Source: Bugulina stolonifera
Taxonomy: Eukaryota; Bryozoa; Gymnolaemata; Cheilostomatida; Bugulidae
Direction of reading: 5' to 3'
NCBI GenBank assembly: GCA_935421135.1
Contig: OW285197.1
Location: forward strand, 6,294,850-6,358,849
DNA: 64,000 nt
Each line of letters begins with the position of its first letter. Positions within the stretch are counted from its first letter, which is position 1. Below, piece after piece: positions 46,201 through 58,035 of this stretch. The translations under genes and the position numbers were made by a program. The notes under the pieces were generated by a model. That model did no database searches. It worked only from the letters and a program-made list of their open reading frames with translations, and was not told the DNA's origin.

Positions 46201-46380
46201 AATGAATGTTACACACTGCCGTAACTGGTGCAGGAACCGGTGCAGGAGGAGGTGCAGGAACTGGTGCAGGGACTGGTGCCGGGACTGGTGCAGGAACTGG
46301 TGCATGAACTGGTGCAGGAACTGGTGCAGGAACTGGTGCAGGGACTGGTGCAGGAACTGTGGCAACCTTCTGATGCACGG
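43251..46380 (-). repeat. Copy 2 of the inverted segmental duplication
   Basis: Reverse-oriented counterpart of 27600-31195. It ends near 43251 (ACCAGAAATG on +) on the far side and in the Pro-Ala-Pro-Val tract on the gene side. It includes the Cys/His exon (45139-45726), the 490-base intron before it and part of the linker. Substitutions and small indels are spread evenly through intron, exon and flank, though the exon is better conserved. Confidence 0.9.
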
Positions 46381-47167
46381 TGAGATTTATTCTGCTGTCA
46401 CTCTTGTCGTCAATGTCAGGGCATGAAGGTGCCTTCTCTACATTGTGTGTTAGCTTATGAATTTTCAAGTAGCTATTTGTGGAAAATCTGGAATCACATT
46501 CTATACAAATAAAAGGTCTTTCTCCAGAATGAATTCGCATAACGTGTGCTTTGAGACTGTCCTTTCTGGTTGACTGATAGACATATTGCGTACATTTATG
46601 TGGTTTATCGTCGGCATGAAGCCGCTCATGCAGCTGTAGATCAGCCTTTGTGCTACAATGTCTTTGGCATTGAGGACAAACAAAGTATTTCTCTGATGTG
46701 TGTATTCTTAAGACATGATTTTGTAAGCTCCATTCCTTGCTGAATGTACAATTGCACTCTGGACACTGAAACGGTTCGACTTTTGCATCAAATTTCGTTC
46801 CAGAATTGCAATCAGTTTTGCCAAAACTATTTAGATGTACTTGTATGCTTTCACACGTCACTTGAGAACTCTTTACTCTTAAATCGTCAACTTCTGAATT
46901 ATCATACATACTATTTCTTCCTACAGCATCAACTCCATCTAACTTGTATCTCATTTTGCTGGCAGCTGTCTTCAGATCAAGAGGTTGTTCACAGTCTCTT
47001 GCCAAAAGTAGTCTTTTTACTTTACCTATCTTTACGTCAGCAGAGTCTCGGTTTTCTTCTGTCCTATCGGTATGATCTAGAAAAATCTCTTCTGAACCTG
47101 CTTGTTTTGGATCCTCATCAACATCTCCCTCTGGTACATTGTAGTTTAATTTGGCTGGAAAGGCCAT
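45139..47167 (-). CDS. Chimeric gene: C2H2 zinc-finger protein fused to the Cys/His-rich C-terminus
   Basis: Exons 46217-47167 and 45139-45726, phase 0 join (ACGGCA|GTGTGT ... TTTCAG|GTTCAG), 512 residues. The start MAFPAKLN (47167) is chosen because the array copies share MA-S/F-PAK. The N-terminal 110 residues are acidic. Then come C2H2 units: two good fingers (FQCPECNCTFSKEWSLQNHV; FVCPQCQRHCSTKADLQLHE), a third that lost its second Cys (CTQYVYQ), a fourth good (CIECDSRF), and a fifth decayed. A Pro-Ala-Pro-Val linker and the 195-residue Cys/His region follow, with the same splice sites as the intact family gene. Probably a nuclear DNA-binding protein; the splice is predicted, not shown. 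Confidence 0.7.
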
Positions 47168-48705
47168 TCTAAAATAGTTCAACTGGTCAAACTAAAAAAC
47201 GTCGCCCTGTTTGCATTTCTTATCCGAGACCTTTGAGACTAAAATAGCTATCATGAATGTTGTAGTAGCTTGAATCCTGTTCACAGCTTTGACTAATCAC
47301 CTGGTTCTTTTATGGAATTCTTTTCTGCTTGCTGTAATGCTGTTTGCTGCATTGCTGTACTTTAGTGGGATTTTTCAGTACTTACTTCCAGCAACACGGC
47401 GGCACCATTTACGTGACTTGTATCTTCTTTCTTTCGAAGTTGAATTGGCAAGCAGAACTCTTGTGGTCAAAAATAAATTACTGTCTCACTACTAATTTAT
47501 CCATCTCACCCTACTACTGTTGTAAATCTAGTATTGCTTCAAACAGTCTTTTGAATTATAAAAAATATCTATGTAAGCGGTTACATGTTATACGGTTGCT
47601 ACTATGTTTCAAAATGCACCTGAAACATCTTTTTGAAGCTCAATACATGTTTATATCAATCTCTGCTGGGGTATTCCAATGTAGATTCCTCTGTTACAAA
47701 GGTGTGGATTTTGCAACAGAGCTCTCAAGGTCATATTTTACTACCAAATATTAGATTACTACAAGTACACAACACATTTTTTGGCAATGGGGAAGTTTAG
47801 CTGAATATTTGAATTGAAATTCTAATCGAATGACTTTACTCGATGTTGTTGTAACCAGTTGGTAGGTATATATCATGTGAATTTTTGTTTTGATATTAGA
47901 AAGCGTCAGCTAGCGTTACATATTGTTTTTGAAAATTGTTGTTCGGAGCATTTTTTTGACACTCAATCGTGTGTATTAAACTTCATTCATGGACATACAT
48001 TCAATTCCTCTAGATGGTTAATACTTCTACCTCTAATCTGTGATAATAAATCGCAACAGGAACAGTAAGCATGTACGTTGTATATGTACATTGTGTCAGA
48101 GAATTAATACCCTGCTGTTAGCTGGCATTCATTAAGAGTCTACAAAGAAACAAAACATTACTAGATTACTGTTGAATCTACCATGACTGTGGTCACGTCA
48201 TTGGATGTACATTGTATATTTTGGCAAATGAATCAATTATAAGTAGCATCACTCAGTTCAGTTTATGACTATAATATTATAAATGTTTCACAACTTCAAA
48301 CAGTTCTATGGATTTTGAAAAATTGTCTAGGCAAGCCTACAAGTGAAATTTTTGGGTAAAACAGCTGGTAGGTACCCTAACATTATTTTAAAGAGACAGT
48401 TACAGTTAGTATTACAAAATCCAGCCGGCTATCTATACTAATATTGCTTGAAACTTCTAAAATACAGACGGATGTACGTGTAGGTGTGATTTTATATGCA
48501 AAGCATAACGACATTGCTAGAACTGTTAGAAAACTGTTAGGGTTTATAAGAGTCATGCAAAATGAATCTCAGTTTATAGCTGCAATCACAATTCAAAACT
48601 AGCAAAATCCTGAAGCTTTGCAATAGATAATAGCTTACATTGTATGGGTAATGGAAAGACATTTATACCATGATGCTAGCTCAAACTCTGTGTCTCTATA
48701 CAGAG
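47168..48705. other. Spacer of the zinc-finger array, no gene
   Basis: AT-rich. 47330-48060 resembles 50430-51260 and 58050-58650 (GGTATTCCAATGTAG-, GTTGTTGTAACCA-type blocks), so the duplication unit of the array includes flanking DNA. Frames here are not conserved. Confidence 0.55.
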
Positions 48706-49571
48706 TCAAAGGCACCTTGAACTTTGTCTATGTCTTCTTTCCATGTGGCGATTCAGACTAGTCGGATGTTTGGTTTCAAAGTCACATATTGCACATTTGA
48801 ATGATTTCTCTGCTGCATGCTTCTTCCGATGAGTAATGAGATTGCTTCTATTGTTATTCTTATAGTCACAGTCAGGGCATGCAAATGCCTTCTCAACATT
48901 GTGTATTAGTTCATGAGCTTTCAAGCTGCTATTCGATGCAAATCTTGAACCGCATTTGCTGCAAATAAAGGGTCTTTTCTTCTGATTGACTGATACTCAC
49001 ACTGCGTACATTTGTGTAGTTTATCTTCAGCATGAACTAGCTCATGCCGCTGTAGATCACGTTTTGTGCTGAAATGTTTTTGGCAGAGTGGGCAGGGGTA
49101 CTTCTTCACTGATGTATGTTTCCTTTGAAAATGGTCTTGTAGGTTGGATTTTCTGGTGAAAGAAAGACCACACTCTGGACACTGAATCGGGTCAGTTTTC
49201 ACATTGAATTCAGTTTAAGAATTTATCTTCTTTGTTCCAGTAAAATTTCCTTGTGAGCTTGCATGTGTTTCTTGGAAGTAATAAAACTTAAAATCTTCAA
49301 CTTCTTCATTGCCATAGGTTTTTCCTAAGCTACTGCCTCCTACCGCACCACCGTCACCCAAATCATGTTGGACATTGGTAGCAGCTGTCCTCAACTCATA
49401 GGCTTTATCTAGGTCTCCTCGCCCTTTCACTTCACCAAACTCTATATCAGCAAACTCTTCATAGGCTTCTGCTGATTCAGCCTGACTCACAGAAGTCTCT
49501 TCCAAATCTGAGATTTCGTACCAATACCCATTAAACATAACACGTCGGCTAATTTTAGCTTGAGATGTCAT
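48706..49571 (-). pseudogene. C2H2 zinc-finger copy with a nonsense codon and a deletion
   Basis: The N-terminal acidic module (MTSQAKISRRVMFNGYWYE) runs to a TAA at 49215-49217 where the sisters have a Glu codon, then continues in the same frame into KTDPIQCPECGLSFTRKSNL, a second finger and a third that breaks after YQSI. There a deletion removes most of that finger's end and shifts frame; reading resumes in another frame with KAHELIHNVEKAFACPDCDY and two more fingers. A pseudogene by two independent lesions. Confidence 0.85.
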
Positions 49572-51295
49572 TTAAATATAGTTCAGCTAATCAAACTAAA
49601 AGTTGCTCCTTGATTGCTTGAACCGTTTAAGGCTATATCTCCCATGAACTGTTGCCAATTGCTATGAACAGCTGAGAATAATATTCTAGCATTTTGTGGC
49701 ATTGCTTGCTTGTAGTCCAACATGGTTTTTGCTACGCAAGCTAGCAGACATTTCCTTGATGCCGGCACAGCTTATAATATTGATGAAACAATGCGCTTTA
49801 CCTCCCCAGCTCTAAACATACAGTCCCTTCTGGTGCAACAATTAATGCAGGCTGTGTCTATATTGGAGATAAATATCCCTTTACCACAGCATCAACTCAT
49901 ACCATATATTTTAATTAACAATTAGAATATAATTATTATACTGAAAGCCAGGGGATAACACTTACAAATAATATTTGTAAGTGTTCCCTGTTAAACTGTA
50001 TATTATACAGTTTTGTGATATTTTCCTGTATCAAGAATGTAATCTTCTAACAGAAAGTCTAGCATGCTAATCTGACCGATTGAATCATATTTTGAGCAGT
50101 AACATGAAATCCATAGCTTCTGACTTTGCGGTGAATTACAATGCATATATAAGAGTGCATCAATTATAACAGCATGGTCGAGGCATGCCTAACAATACAA
50201 ATACAACTCAAATGTAAGCATAGATGAGCAGGGCTGTGACAACTAGCTGTAAATAAGGTACTACCTGTATAATATTGTCCATTAGGCAAGCTGAGGCTGT
50301 GTGGTAAACGTCCTGACTGTTACAATCATATTGAGTTAACAAAGACAATTGCCAAAGAATATTGCAGTGGTTTTAATCCAGTACACAGCTCTGGCTAATC
50401 CCCTGGTTCTTTTTGTGGCACTGTTTCCTGTTTGCTGTCTGCTGCACTGCTGTTCTTTAGTGGCATTGCTCAGTACTTACTTCCAGCAGCACGGCACCAT
50501 TGTATTTTCTTTGGGATTCAAGGTTTCTCATTTATTGTATAGAAACTTCATTTGGCCGAATGTAAACGGTGAAATCAATCATTGGTGGGGCATTCTGACA
50601 TGGACTTTTCTATTGTAAAGGAGTTGCATAAATTGACAGCAGCACTCTCATGGTCAAAACAATTTACAAACATAATATTATGGTCCTACCATTAACCTAT
50701 CTGGTTCACCTTGCTACTATTGTAAGTTTAGCATTGCTTCAAACTGTCCGTTAAGTTATAAAAATTGTTTAAGTAAGCATGGGAACAGATTATTCAGTTC
50801 TACAGTGTATAATTATTGTGTTTGACAATGCATGACATGCATGCATGACATTGTGAAGCATCTTTTTGAGGTCCGATACCTGTTAATATCTATCTCTGCT
50901 GGGGTATTCTGTTGTGGATTCCTATGTTGTAAAGGTGTTGAATTGACGGCAAAGCGTTTAAACTCATATTGATTTATTGCCAAATATTACATTACTAAAA
51001 GCACACAACAAAGATTTTAACAATGAGAAAGTTAACTAATTTGAATTGAAATTTTAATTGAATGAATTTACCCAATGTTGTTGTAACCAATTGGTAGGTA
51101 CATACATGTGGGTTTTTATTTTGATATTGGAAAGCTTCAGCTATCGTTACATAAATATTGTGTTTGAAAAATTCATCTTCGAAACATTTTTTAAGGGTCA
51201 ATAAGTGTATGTTAAACTTCAATTATGTACATACATTCAATTCCTCTAGATGGTTAATACTTGTACAATCAATCTGTGATGAATAATAACACCAT
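49572..51295. other. Spacer of the zinc-finger array, no gene
   Basis: 49575-49910 resembles the upstream regions of the copies at 55601 and 63141 (TAGCATTTTGTGGCATTGC, GATGCCGGCACAG). 50350-51260 resembles 47280-48060. No coding sense. Confidence 0.55.
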
Positions 51296-51489
51296 GATCG
51301 ATGAGCATGTACATGTATATTATGTATGTGTATGTGTAGATGTACATGTACAGTTACATGTGCACATACACATACATAATATACATATACATGTACATGT
51401 TTATGTGCATTTGCATGTGCAGACGCATGCGTACTATACGTACGCATATGCATGTGCATATGACGTATATGTATATGTACATGTAATAT
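51296..51489. repeat. Alternating purine-pyrimidine tract
   Basis: About 190 bases dominated by ATGTACATGTATA, TGTGCACATACAC and GCATGCGTAC stretches with few breaks in purine/pyrimidine alternation. Such DNA can adopt left-handed or cruciform forms. The LTR element at 51490 is inserted at its edge. Confidence 0.75.
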
Positions 51490-53375
51490 TGTTATGGATT
51501 TTACTGTTCATTCAACTGTCATTCCACAAACCTTCTCCAGGGTTTGTCTAGACACTTGCAGATCTAACTTTTATTAACACTTCAACTTCTCTTCCACTTC
51601 CTCTCTACTTACTCTACTCCTTCTTTCTACTTTATATAAAAATCCCTTATATATAAGTATCTAAAATAGCTACATGCAGCTAGAGCTACATGTAGCTAAC
51701 TCCTATTATATAGGTAAAAAAGCAACAGCTTCCCTAGCCTTACAATTACAATACCAGCTTGCAAAAACACTTCTAGAATCTACCACATTCTCCCCTTCTA
51801 GATGAGGTGTGGGTATTACCTACACCTACATCGATAAACACAATGGATAACCTGATCATAAAAAGTAGAAGAAAGTTTTAGTATATGTCCATTAGTTTTA
51901 AAACTTAGTTTCTATACAATTGTCTTGTCTGGTCTTTAGCATCAGCGGTAGCAGATACAAAGATATTCCTTTGCCTCCTCAATATTATGGACATCACACT
52001 TGTGCTCACTCCGATGTTAGTAGTACACGTCCCACAAATAGAAGGTTAGAGGCTCCTATAGGTTGCATTATACCATTCTACAGTAGACACTGGATACACC
52101 ATCTGAATATCACACCAGTGCTCTCTTCAATGCAAGCAGTATCAGTCCAACCAAGTCGAGGTTTAGAGGCTCCTATAGGTTGCATTAAACCGTGTTAAAC
52201 TACAGTAGACTTTGGATATGCCAGCTGAACATCAATTTATAGTAGGCAACAGACAAGTACTCTTTAGTTAGAAATCTCCTGTTTTGTCTTTAGCACCATT
52301 AGTAGATACAAGTGATTCTCGTGTCTCCTCAATATGTTTGAACATCACACCTGTGCTCACTTTGATGTTAGTAGTATATGCCCCACAAATAGAAGGTTAG
52401 AGGCTCCTATAGGTTGCATTATACCATTCTACAGTAGGCACTGGATACACCATCTGAACATCACACCTGTCCTCACTTCAATGTTAGTAGCATCGATTCC
52501 ACAAATAGAAGGTTAGAGGCTCCTATAGGTTGCATTATACCATTCTACCGTAGATTCTGGATGCACCATCTGAACGACGAGATATAACAGGCACCAACAA
52601 ACAGTACTCATGAAATTAAAATAATTACAAAAACTAAAATAAATACATAGCACAATAATTTCTATCCAATTGTCATTAGAGAGAAAGTATCCTCCAGCTT
52701 CCTGGCTCAAGACTCCTAGGTGTAGATCCTGATGAGCTATACACAGCTTGATAGGCTATGGCATAAACACCACGCTCACGCTGGACTCTTACAAGATAGT
52801 CTACCCTATCCATCTAAGCATGACTTTCCATACGAGTTGTAAGTGTTAGAGAGAAAGTATCCTCCAGCTTCCTGGCTCACTACTCCTAGGCGTAGATCTT
52901 GATGAGCTATACACAGCTTGATAGGCTATGGCATAAACACCATGCTCACGCTGGACTCTTACAAGATAGTCTACCCTATCCATCTAAGCATGACTGTCCT
53001 AGTCAGTCGGTGTAATACGAGTTGTTAAGTGTTGAGCAGTTAGAGTGTTTAGACCGGAATCCCACTGCTGCCACCAATGTTATGGATTCTCAACTGTTCA
53101 TTCAACTGTCATTCCATAAACCTTTTCTGGGTCGTCTAGACACTTGCAGATCTAACTTTTATTAACACTTCAACTTCTCTTCCACTTCCTCTCTACTTAC
53201 TCTACTCCTTCTTTCTACTTTATATAAAAATCCCTTATATATAAGTATCTAAAATAGCTACATGCAGCTAGAGCTACATGTAGCTAACTCCTATTATATA
53301 GGTAAAAAAGCAACAGCTTCCCTAGCCTTACAATTACAATACCAGCTTGCAAAAACACTTCTAGAATCTACCACA
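51490..53375 (-). mobile_element. Short non-autonomous LTR retrotransposon (TRIM-like), complete
   Basis: Two 298-bp LTRs (51490-51787 and 53078-53375), nearly identical. Flanks carry a 4-base ATAT duplication (51486-51489 and 53376-53379). Read on -, the LTR starts TGTGGTAGATTC and ends CATAACA; next to the 53078 LTR is TTGGTGGCAGCAGTGGG, a primer-binding-site-like sequence, and next to the other LTR is AGAAGGGGAGAA, a polypurine tract. The 1.29-kb interior has no gene. It contains repeats of about 110 bases (GGTTAGAGGCTCCTATAGG at about 52044, 52151, 52396, 52514) and a duplicated block of about 170 bases at about 52678 and 52851. Movement would need proteins from another element. Confidence 0.93.
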
Positions 53376-53396
53376 ATATGTACATGTACAGTATGT

Positions 53397-53700
53397 GAGG
53401 GAGTTCGCTCATGCAGCTGTAGATCAGCTTTTGTGCTACATTTTGTACAATTTATTTGGCATTGAAGGCACACAAAGGTTTTCTCTGGTGTATTTTCTTA
53501 GAATGTTCTTTTGTAGGCTGGGTTTCCTTTTGGATGCAAAATAGCACTCAACATGTACATTAAATTCCTTTTCAGAATTTCTCTTCCTCGTGTCAGTAAC
53601 ATTTCCTTGTATGCTTGCATGTGTTTCTCGAGGAAATTCTAATTTAAAATATTCAGCTTCAGCAGCGTCATGTATTCTCCCCAAGTCACTGCCTCCTCCA
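53397..53700 (-). pseudogene. Zinc-finger gene fragment next to the LTR element
   Basis: Reads on - AEAEYFKLEFPRETHASIQG and TRKRNSEKEFNVHVECYFAS, matching the end of the N-terminal module and first finger of the array genes, but finger cysteines are missing and both the start and the last fingers are absent. A short piece of second finger (ADLQLHER) is at about 53397-53440. Confidence 0.8.
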
Positions 53701-54695
53701 AAACATTACAGTACTTGTAACGGTCCTGTACATTGCTTGAAGGATCACATCCCAGTGCTAATTCGACTAATTGCACTATAAACTAAATTTAGGATTGGGA
53801 GGCTTAGTGAGCGGTGCGCAGGTTTCACTTATTTAATTGACGTGTAGAGGAAATGTAACTTTTGAAACCAAATAAGTGTACAGTTGTTAATTAGGACTAA
53901 ATAGATTGACTACTTAAATATAATGCTAAAGATACAATACAACATGTACATACATTTTACATGTATGATTTCCATTGGATAACAGTACACACTGTCTCAA
54001 AAACTTGCATTCAACATGCAACATGATTGTGCAATGCAAAGCTGTCTGATACCAATTATTACCTTTAAAATGTCTATCATAATTGAGTTGACAAAGCCCA
54101 CTTCTTAAGTAACAGAAGAATGATAAGTTGATGTCTAAAGCATGATGCATATGCACTGTATGTACGTGTACACAATTGATTAAATATATTTCTTTCTATT
54201 TTGAAAAAAAATCATCAAGTGTGACACCATTCATTTACTTGCACAACCAGTCCTGATGTTATTGCAAATCTTGCATTGCTCAGCCAGTAAGAGAGTTATG
54301 TGATTGGCATAGAAATCGCAGTGAATATCACAGAATGCCCATTTCAGTCATCGACATTCATTTTAAAGACGACATTCATTTTAAAGACGTAGTAGAGATG
54401 AGTGAAAAACCATTTTATTGTAAAATTTGAATGTTATACATGTAAAATGCCACGATAAATGTATTTTTGGCAGTGGCCGCTTGAACTAATGACAAATATA
54501 CTGTAAACAAATTATTTTTCATGCCGCAATCGTTCAATCAATTTGTCAAGTTTAAAATGAGCAGAAACCCTAAAACCGCATTCTAAATATTGAGTAACTC
54601 CGTGAAGACAATTTTTAGCTGTGTAAGCTTGTGCTGCACAAAACCCTTTGACACCTGTTAATACTGCATCAAGTTGAACTTATTGGTACATTTTA
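53701..54695. other. Spacer of the zinc-finger array, no gene
   Basis: 54200-54690 resembles 59100-59560 and 61760-62195 (AAAACCCTTTGACACCTGTT and neighbours), the shared 3' flank of three array genes. No coding frames. Confidence 0.55.
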
Positions 54696-55601
54696 CTAAA
54701 ATGTACATGTATGTTTTGCCTCCACGTGACGTCTCAGATTACTAATTTGTACGGTACTGTAGTCACACAATGTACATTTATGTGGTTTCTCTGCTGCATG
54801 TATCTTTTGATGAGCGCTGAGATTTTTTTTGATGTTACTTTTATAGTCACATTCAGGACATGCAAACACCTTCTCAACATTGTGTTTCAGTTCATGAGCT
54901 TTCAAGTACTTATTTGAAGCGAATGTCAAACCACATTCACTGCAGCTAAAGGGTTTTTCTCCAGAATGAGTCCGCATGTGCACTTCAAGATAGTCTTTTC
55001 TAACTGACTGATAGTCACACTGTGAACATTTGTGTGGCTTTTCTTCGGCATGTATTAGCTCATGCACCTGTAAATCACCCTTTGTGCTATAATGTTTTTG
55101 GCATTGTGGGCACACAAAGTTTTTCTCTGGTGTATGTTTTCTTAGAATGTGATTTTGTAGGTTCAATTTCCTTTTGGATGTGTAACTGCACTCAGGACAC
55201 TGAAACGGTTCAGCTTTTGCATCAGAATTTTTCTTTCTCGTGTCAGTAATATTTCCTTGTGTGCTTACATGTGTTTCTGGATAGAACTGCATGTTCAAAT
55301 CTTCAGGTTCTGCATTGCTATGAGTTCTCCTTAAGTCACTGCCCCCTACAGCACCACTTTCATTGGTGGCAGCAAGCCTCAAATTAATAGCTGTGTTGTT
55401 GTTTCTACCCTCTTTCACTGCACCAAATTGTGTGTTCGCAGGATCTATAGTCGTTTCTACTGACCCAGCATGATTCAGAGAAGTCTTTTCTAAATCTGAG
55501 CATTCTAGATAATCACTATTTGATGCAGTGGCTGCTGTCATCTCTGAATCTTCAAAAATTCTCTCTGTCGCTTTTCGGCTAAATTTGGCTGGAGATGCCA
55601 T
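54696..55601 (-). CDS. Intact C2H2 zinc-finger protein of the array, 301 residues
   Basis: Single exon, start MASPAKFSRKATERIF (55601); an upstream in-frame ATG at 55613 is less likely because MA-x-PAK is shared by sister genes. Residues 1-130 are acidic and without known domain. Then six C2H2 fingers in tandem: FQCPECSYTSKRKLNLQNHI, FVCPQCQKHYSTKGDLQVHE, HKCSQCDYQSVRKDYLEVHM, FSCSECGLTFASNKYLKAHE, FACPECDYKSNIKKNLSAHQ and HKCTLCDYSTVQISNLRRHV. Linkers such as HTPEKN and HSGEKP fit DNA-binding fingers. Sequence-specific DNA binding in the nucleus is expected; target unknown. No KRAB-type domain visible. Confidence 0.88.
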   Translation of the reverse strand: MASPAKFSRKATERIFEDSEMTAATASNSDYLECSDLEKTSLNHAGSVETTIDPANTQFGAVKEGRNNNTAINLRLAATNESGAVGGSDLRRTHSNAEPEDLNMQFYPETHVSTQGNITDTRKKNSDAKAEPFQCPECSYTSKRKLNLQNHILRKHTPEKNFVCPQCQKHYSTKGDLQVHELIHAEEKPHKCSQCDYQSVRKDYLEVHMRTHSGEKPFSCSECGLTFASNKYLKAHELKHNVEKVFACPECDYKSNIKKNLSAHQKIHAAEKPHKCTLCDYSTVQISNLRRHVEAKHTCTF

Positions 55602-57634
55602 TTTAAAATACATGCGTGTGTAGTCCAGTTAATTAAACTGAAGATGCTACAGATTGCATACAACCTTGCCTTTCTTGCTTCAGACCTTTTTAGGCTATAG
55701 CCAACATGAGCAATTGCCTATTGCTATGAACAGCTGTGACTAGTTAATGCTAGCATTTTTTAAGTATTGCCCTGTGCTTCGCTACACAAGCTGGCAGATA
55801 ATCTTGTTGATGCAGACACGGTCTATTTATAATACAGGTGAAGCAATGTGACTTACCTCTTCACCTATAATATGATTACTGCTGAGTTGAAAACTGTTAT
55901 TGGTGCAAAACTCCCACACTCACTAATGCTCTGGTACATGTAGTCTATTTACAACAGTATCGGCATTTATCATGTATTACACTCAATGATTAGTGGATGT
56001 TTGCATTATGATTGTAGAACATCAACCAGCTCACAGCATTTCAACTAATATTACAGCGTTTTTTATTTTTTCTATATGTTAAAAACATTGGTTGCTAACA
56101 GAAGGCTTAGTATGTCCATTTGAAGTAGTTATCGATGCTTTTCTGAGGAAATATGAAATTCAAACTTCTTAATGTGTTGAAATACATTTCACCAATTTTA
56201 TCCAATAGAAATTATAGTTAATATTGTCCCAATAATTTTATTTTTGGGAAAATATATGTACATGTATGTCATTCAAGTTTGCACATTAATGTCAAGTGTC
56301 TGGCGAGACCCTCTGATGTGGTTTCCTCTAATATGTTGGTGTTGGCTTGATTACTGTACTTTCATAGTCATACAGGAGTAAATGAGTAAAACTCCACTAC
56401 CAGACATTAGATTATGCATAAACCATACAACACCAAAAAAAAATTGATTATGGGAAGCTTATTTCCATAATTTGGATTGAAATTTCAACTAAATGACAAA
56501 ATTGTTTTTTCTCAACCAATATTGTAAGGTTTGTTTGATGTTGGAAGCTCTCAGTTGTCAATATTCTTACTTTTACTTACGTGTATATTGCTGCCTGCAT
56601 ATGAGTCATATAACATGATTGTACTTTTGAACTGCAGTGAGCGAATGCCAAACGTAATGTTTTGAACGTGTACATGTACGTGTATATGTACTACATTCTT
56701 TGAGTTGTATCTGCAACTCACAATGAATAGTAGGACAATGAACAATGCACAATGATGTTACTGCAACGCGTGTGATGTAATGTCATGTACATTTCATGAG
56801 AGAACAAACATCATATCATGGATTTTTATTCACTGTAGAATGGCATTGTGCTAATTTACCTTGCATACTACTGAAATACATGTATCTACTCTGAGAGTTG
56901 ACAGTAGGAGCGAATCAATACAGGCTTGCTGCCTAAAATAATACTGTGTGCTCAGGTGATTGATTATACTTGGAAAAAAACATTTGTAGCCACTTTATTC
57001 ATTCACACTGCTACTATTTTAATTGGAGTATTACTTCAAACAGCCGTTTGAATTATACAGAATTTTGCCAGTAAACTAACTTTATTTTAGGTGCATTCGC
57101 CAGGTGACAGACGTTTTATTATTAACAAATAAGACGCCCACACTAAATTGCATGTAAGGTGAAGTAATACTTATAGACGTCAGTCACCCGGAGAACGTAC
57201 CCTTTAAAGAGACTGTATTTAATCTAAAACACAGTCAGGAGTCTGAAATATTGCAATGTCTTTCAGAAATATGTGTTTTTAGATATGCATGCAAAATGGC
57301 GTAATTGTAAGAACTGACATATCTATATTCCAAAGCTCTATTTAAAAAGTTGTTAGAAAAATACCAATTTTTTTGTTGCACTTATTCATATTATGTTTGT
57401 CAGTCCAAAACTACAGCAAATCTAGCTGCAAAACTAGCTGCAAAACTAGCTGCAAAACTAGCTGCAAATCTCCAGTCATGTTCTACACTTTGAAAATTAC
57501 TTCATAAAAGTGTGCTGCACTAAAATTTGCTCCTCTGCAAGGGGTTAGACTTGTTGCTTTCCTTTTCTATGTTATGACTCAATGTGAAGTTACATCATGT
57601 CAGTTTGTTTGGTGCTATACTCATACATGGTAAA
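55602..57634. other. Spacer of the zinc-finger array, no gene
   Basis: Contains the likely promoter of the 54696-55601 gene at its left edge and a CAAAACTAGCTG tandem repeat at 57418-57470. Otherwise AT-rich, without a gene. Confidence 0.55.
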
Positions 57635-58035
57635 CTAGTGTAGTTTCTCTGTTGCATGCCTTCTCTGGTGTGGCTTAGGATTCTTTTTTGTGTTACCCGT
57701 GCAGTCGCAGTCAGGACAAGCAAACACCTCCTCAACATTGTGTGTTAGTTTATGAACTTTAAAGGTGTTATTTGAAGTAAATCTGAAACCACATCCAATG
57801 CCAATAAAAGGCCTTTCTCCAGAATGAGTCTGCATGTGCACTTCTAGATAGTCTTTTCAGATTAACTGATAGTAGCATTGTGTACATTTGTGTGGTTTAT
57901 CTTCAGCATGGGTAACCTCATGTTGCCGCAGATCATATTTAGTGCTAAACTGGCCAGGGCATTGTAGACATGGGTGCTTTGTCTATGATGTATGTTTTCT
58001 TAGAATGTGATTAGTTAAGTGCACTTTCTGCCTGA
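57635..58035 (-). pseudogene. Degraded zinc-finger copy
   Basis: On -, finger-like segments LRQKVHLTNHILRKHT, KYDLRQHEVTHAEDKPHKC, KDYLEVHMQTHSGERPF and CPDCDCTGNTKKN are in order but broken by stops (after HTS and after YQLI), lost cysteines (FIGIGCG) and no N-terminal module. A fossil of the array. Confidence 0.85.

Noticed and set aside
51223..51551. His/Val/Tyr-rich frames on both strands
   Set aside because: Artefacts of the alternating purine-pyrimidine tract.
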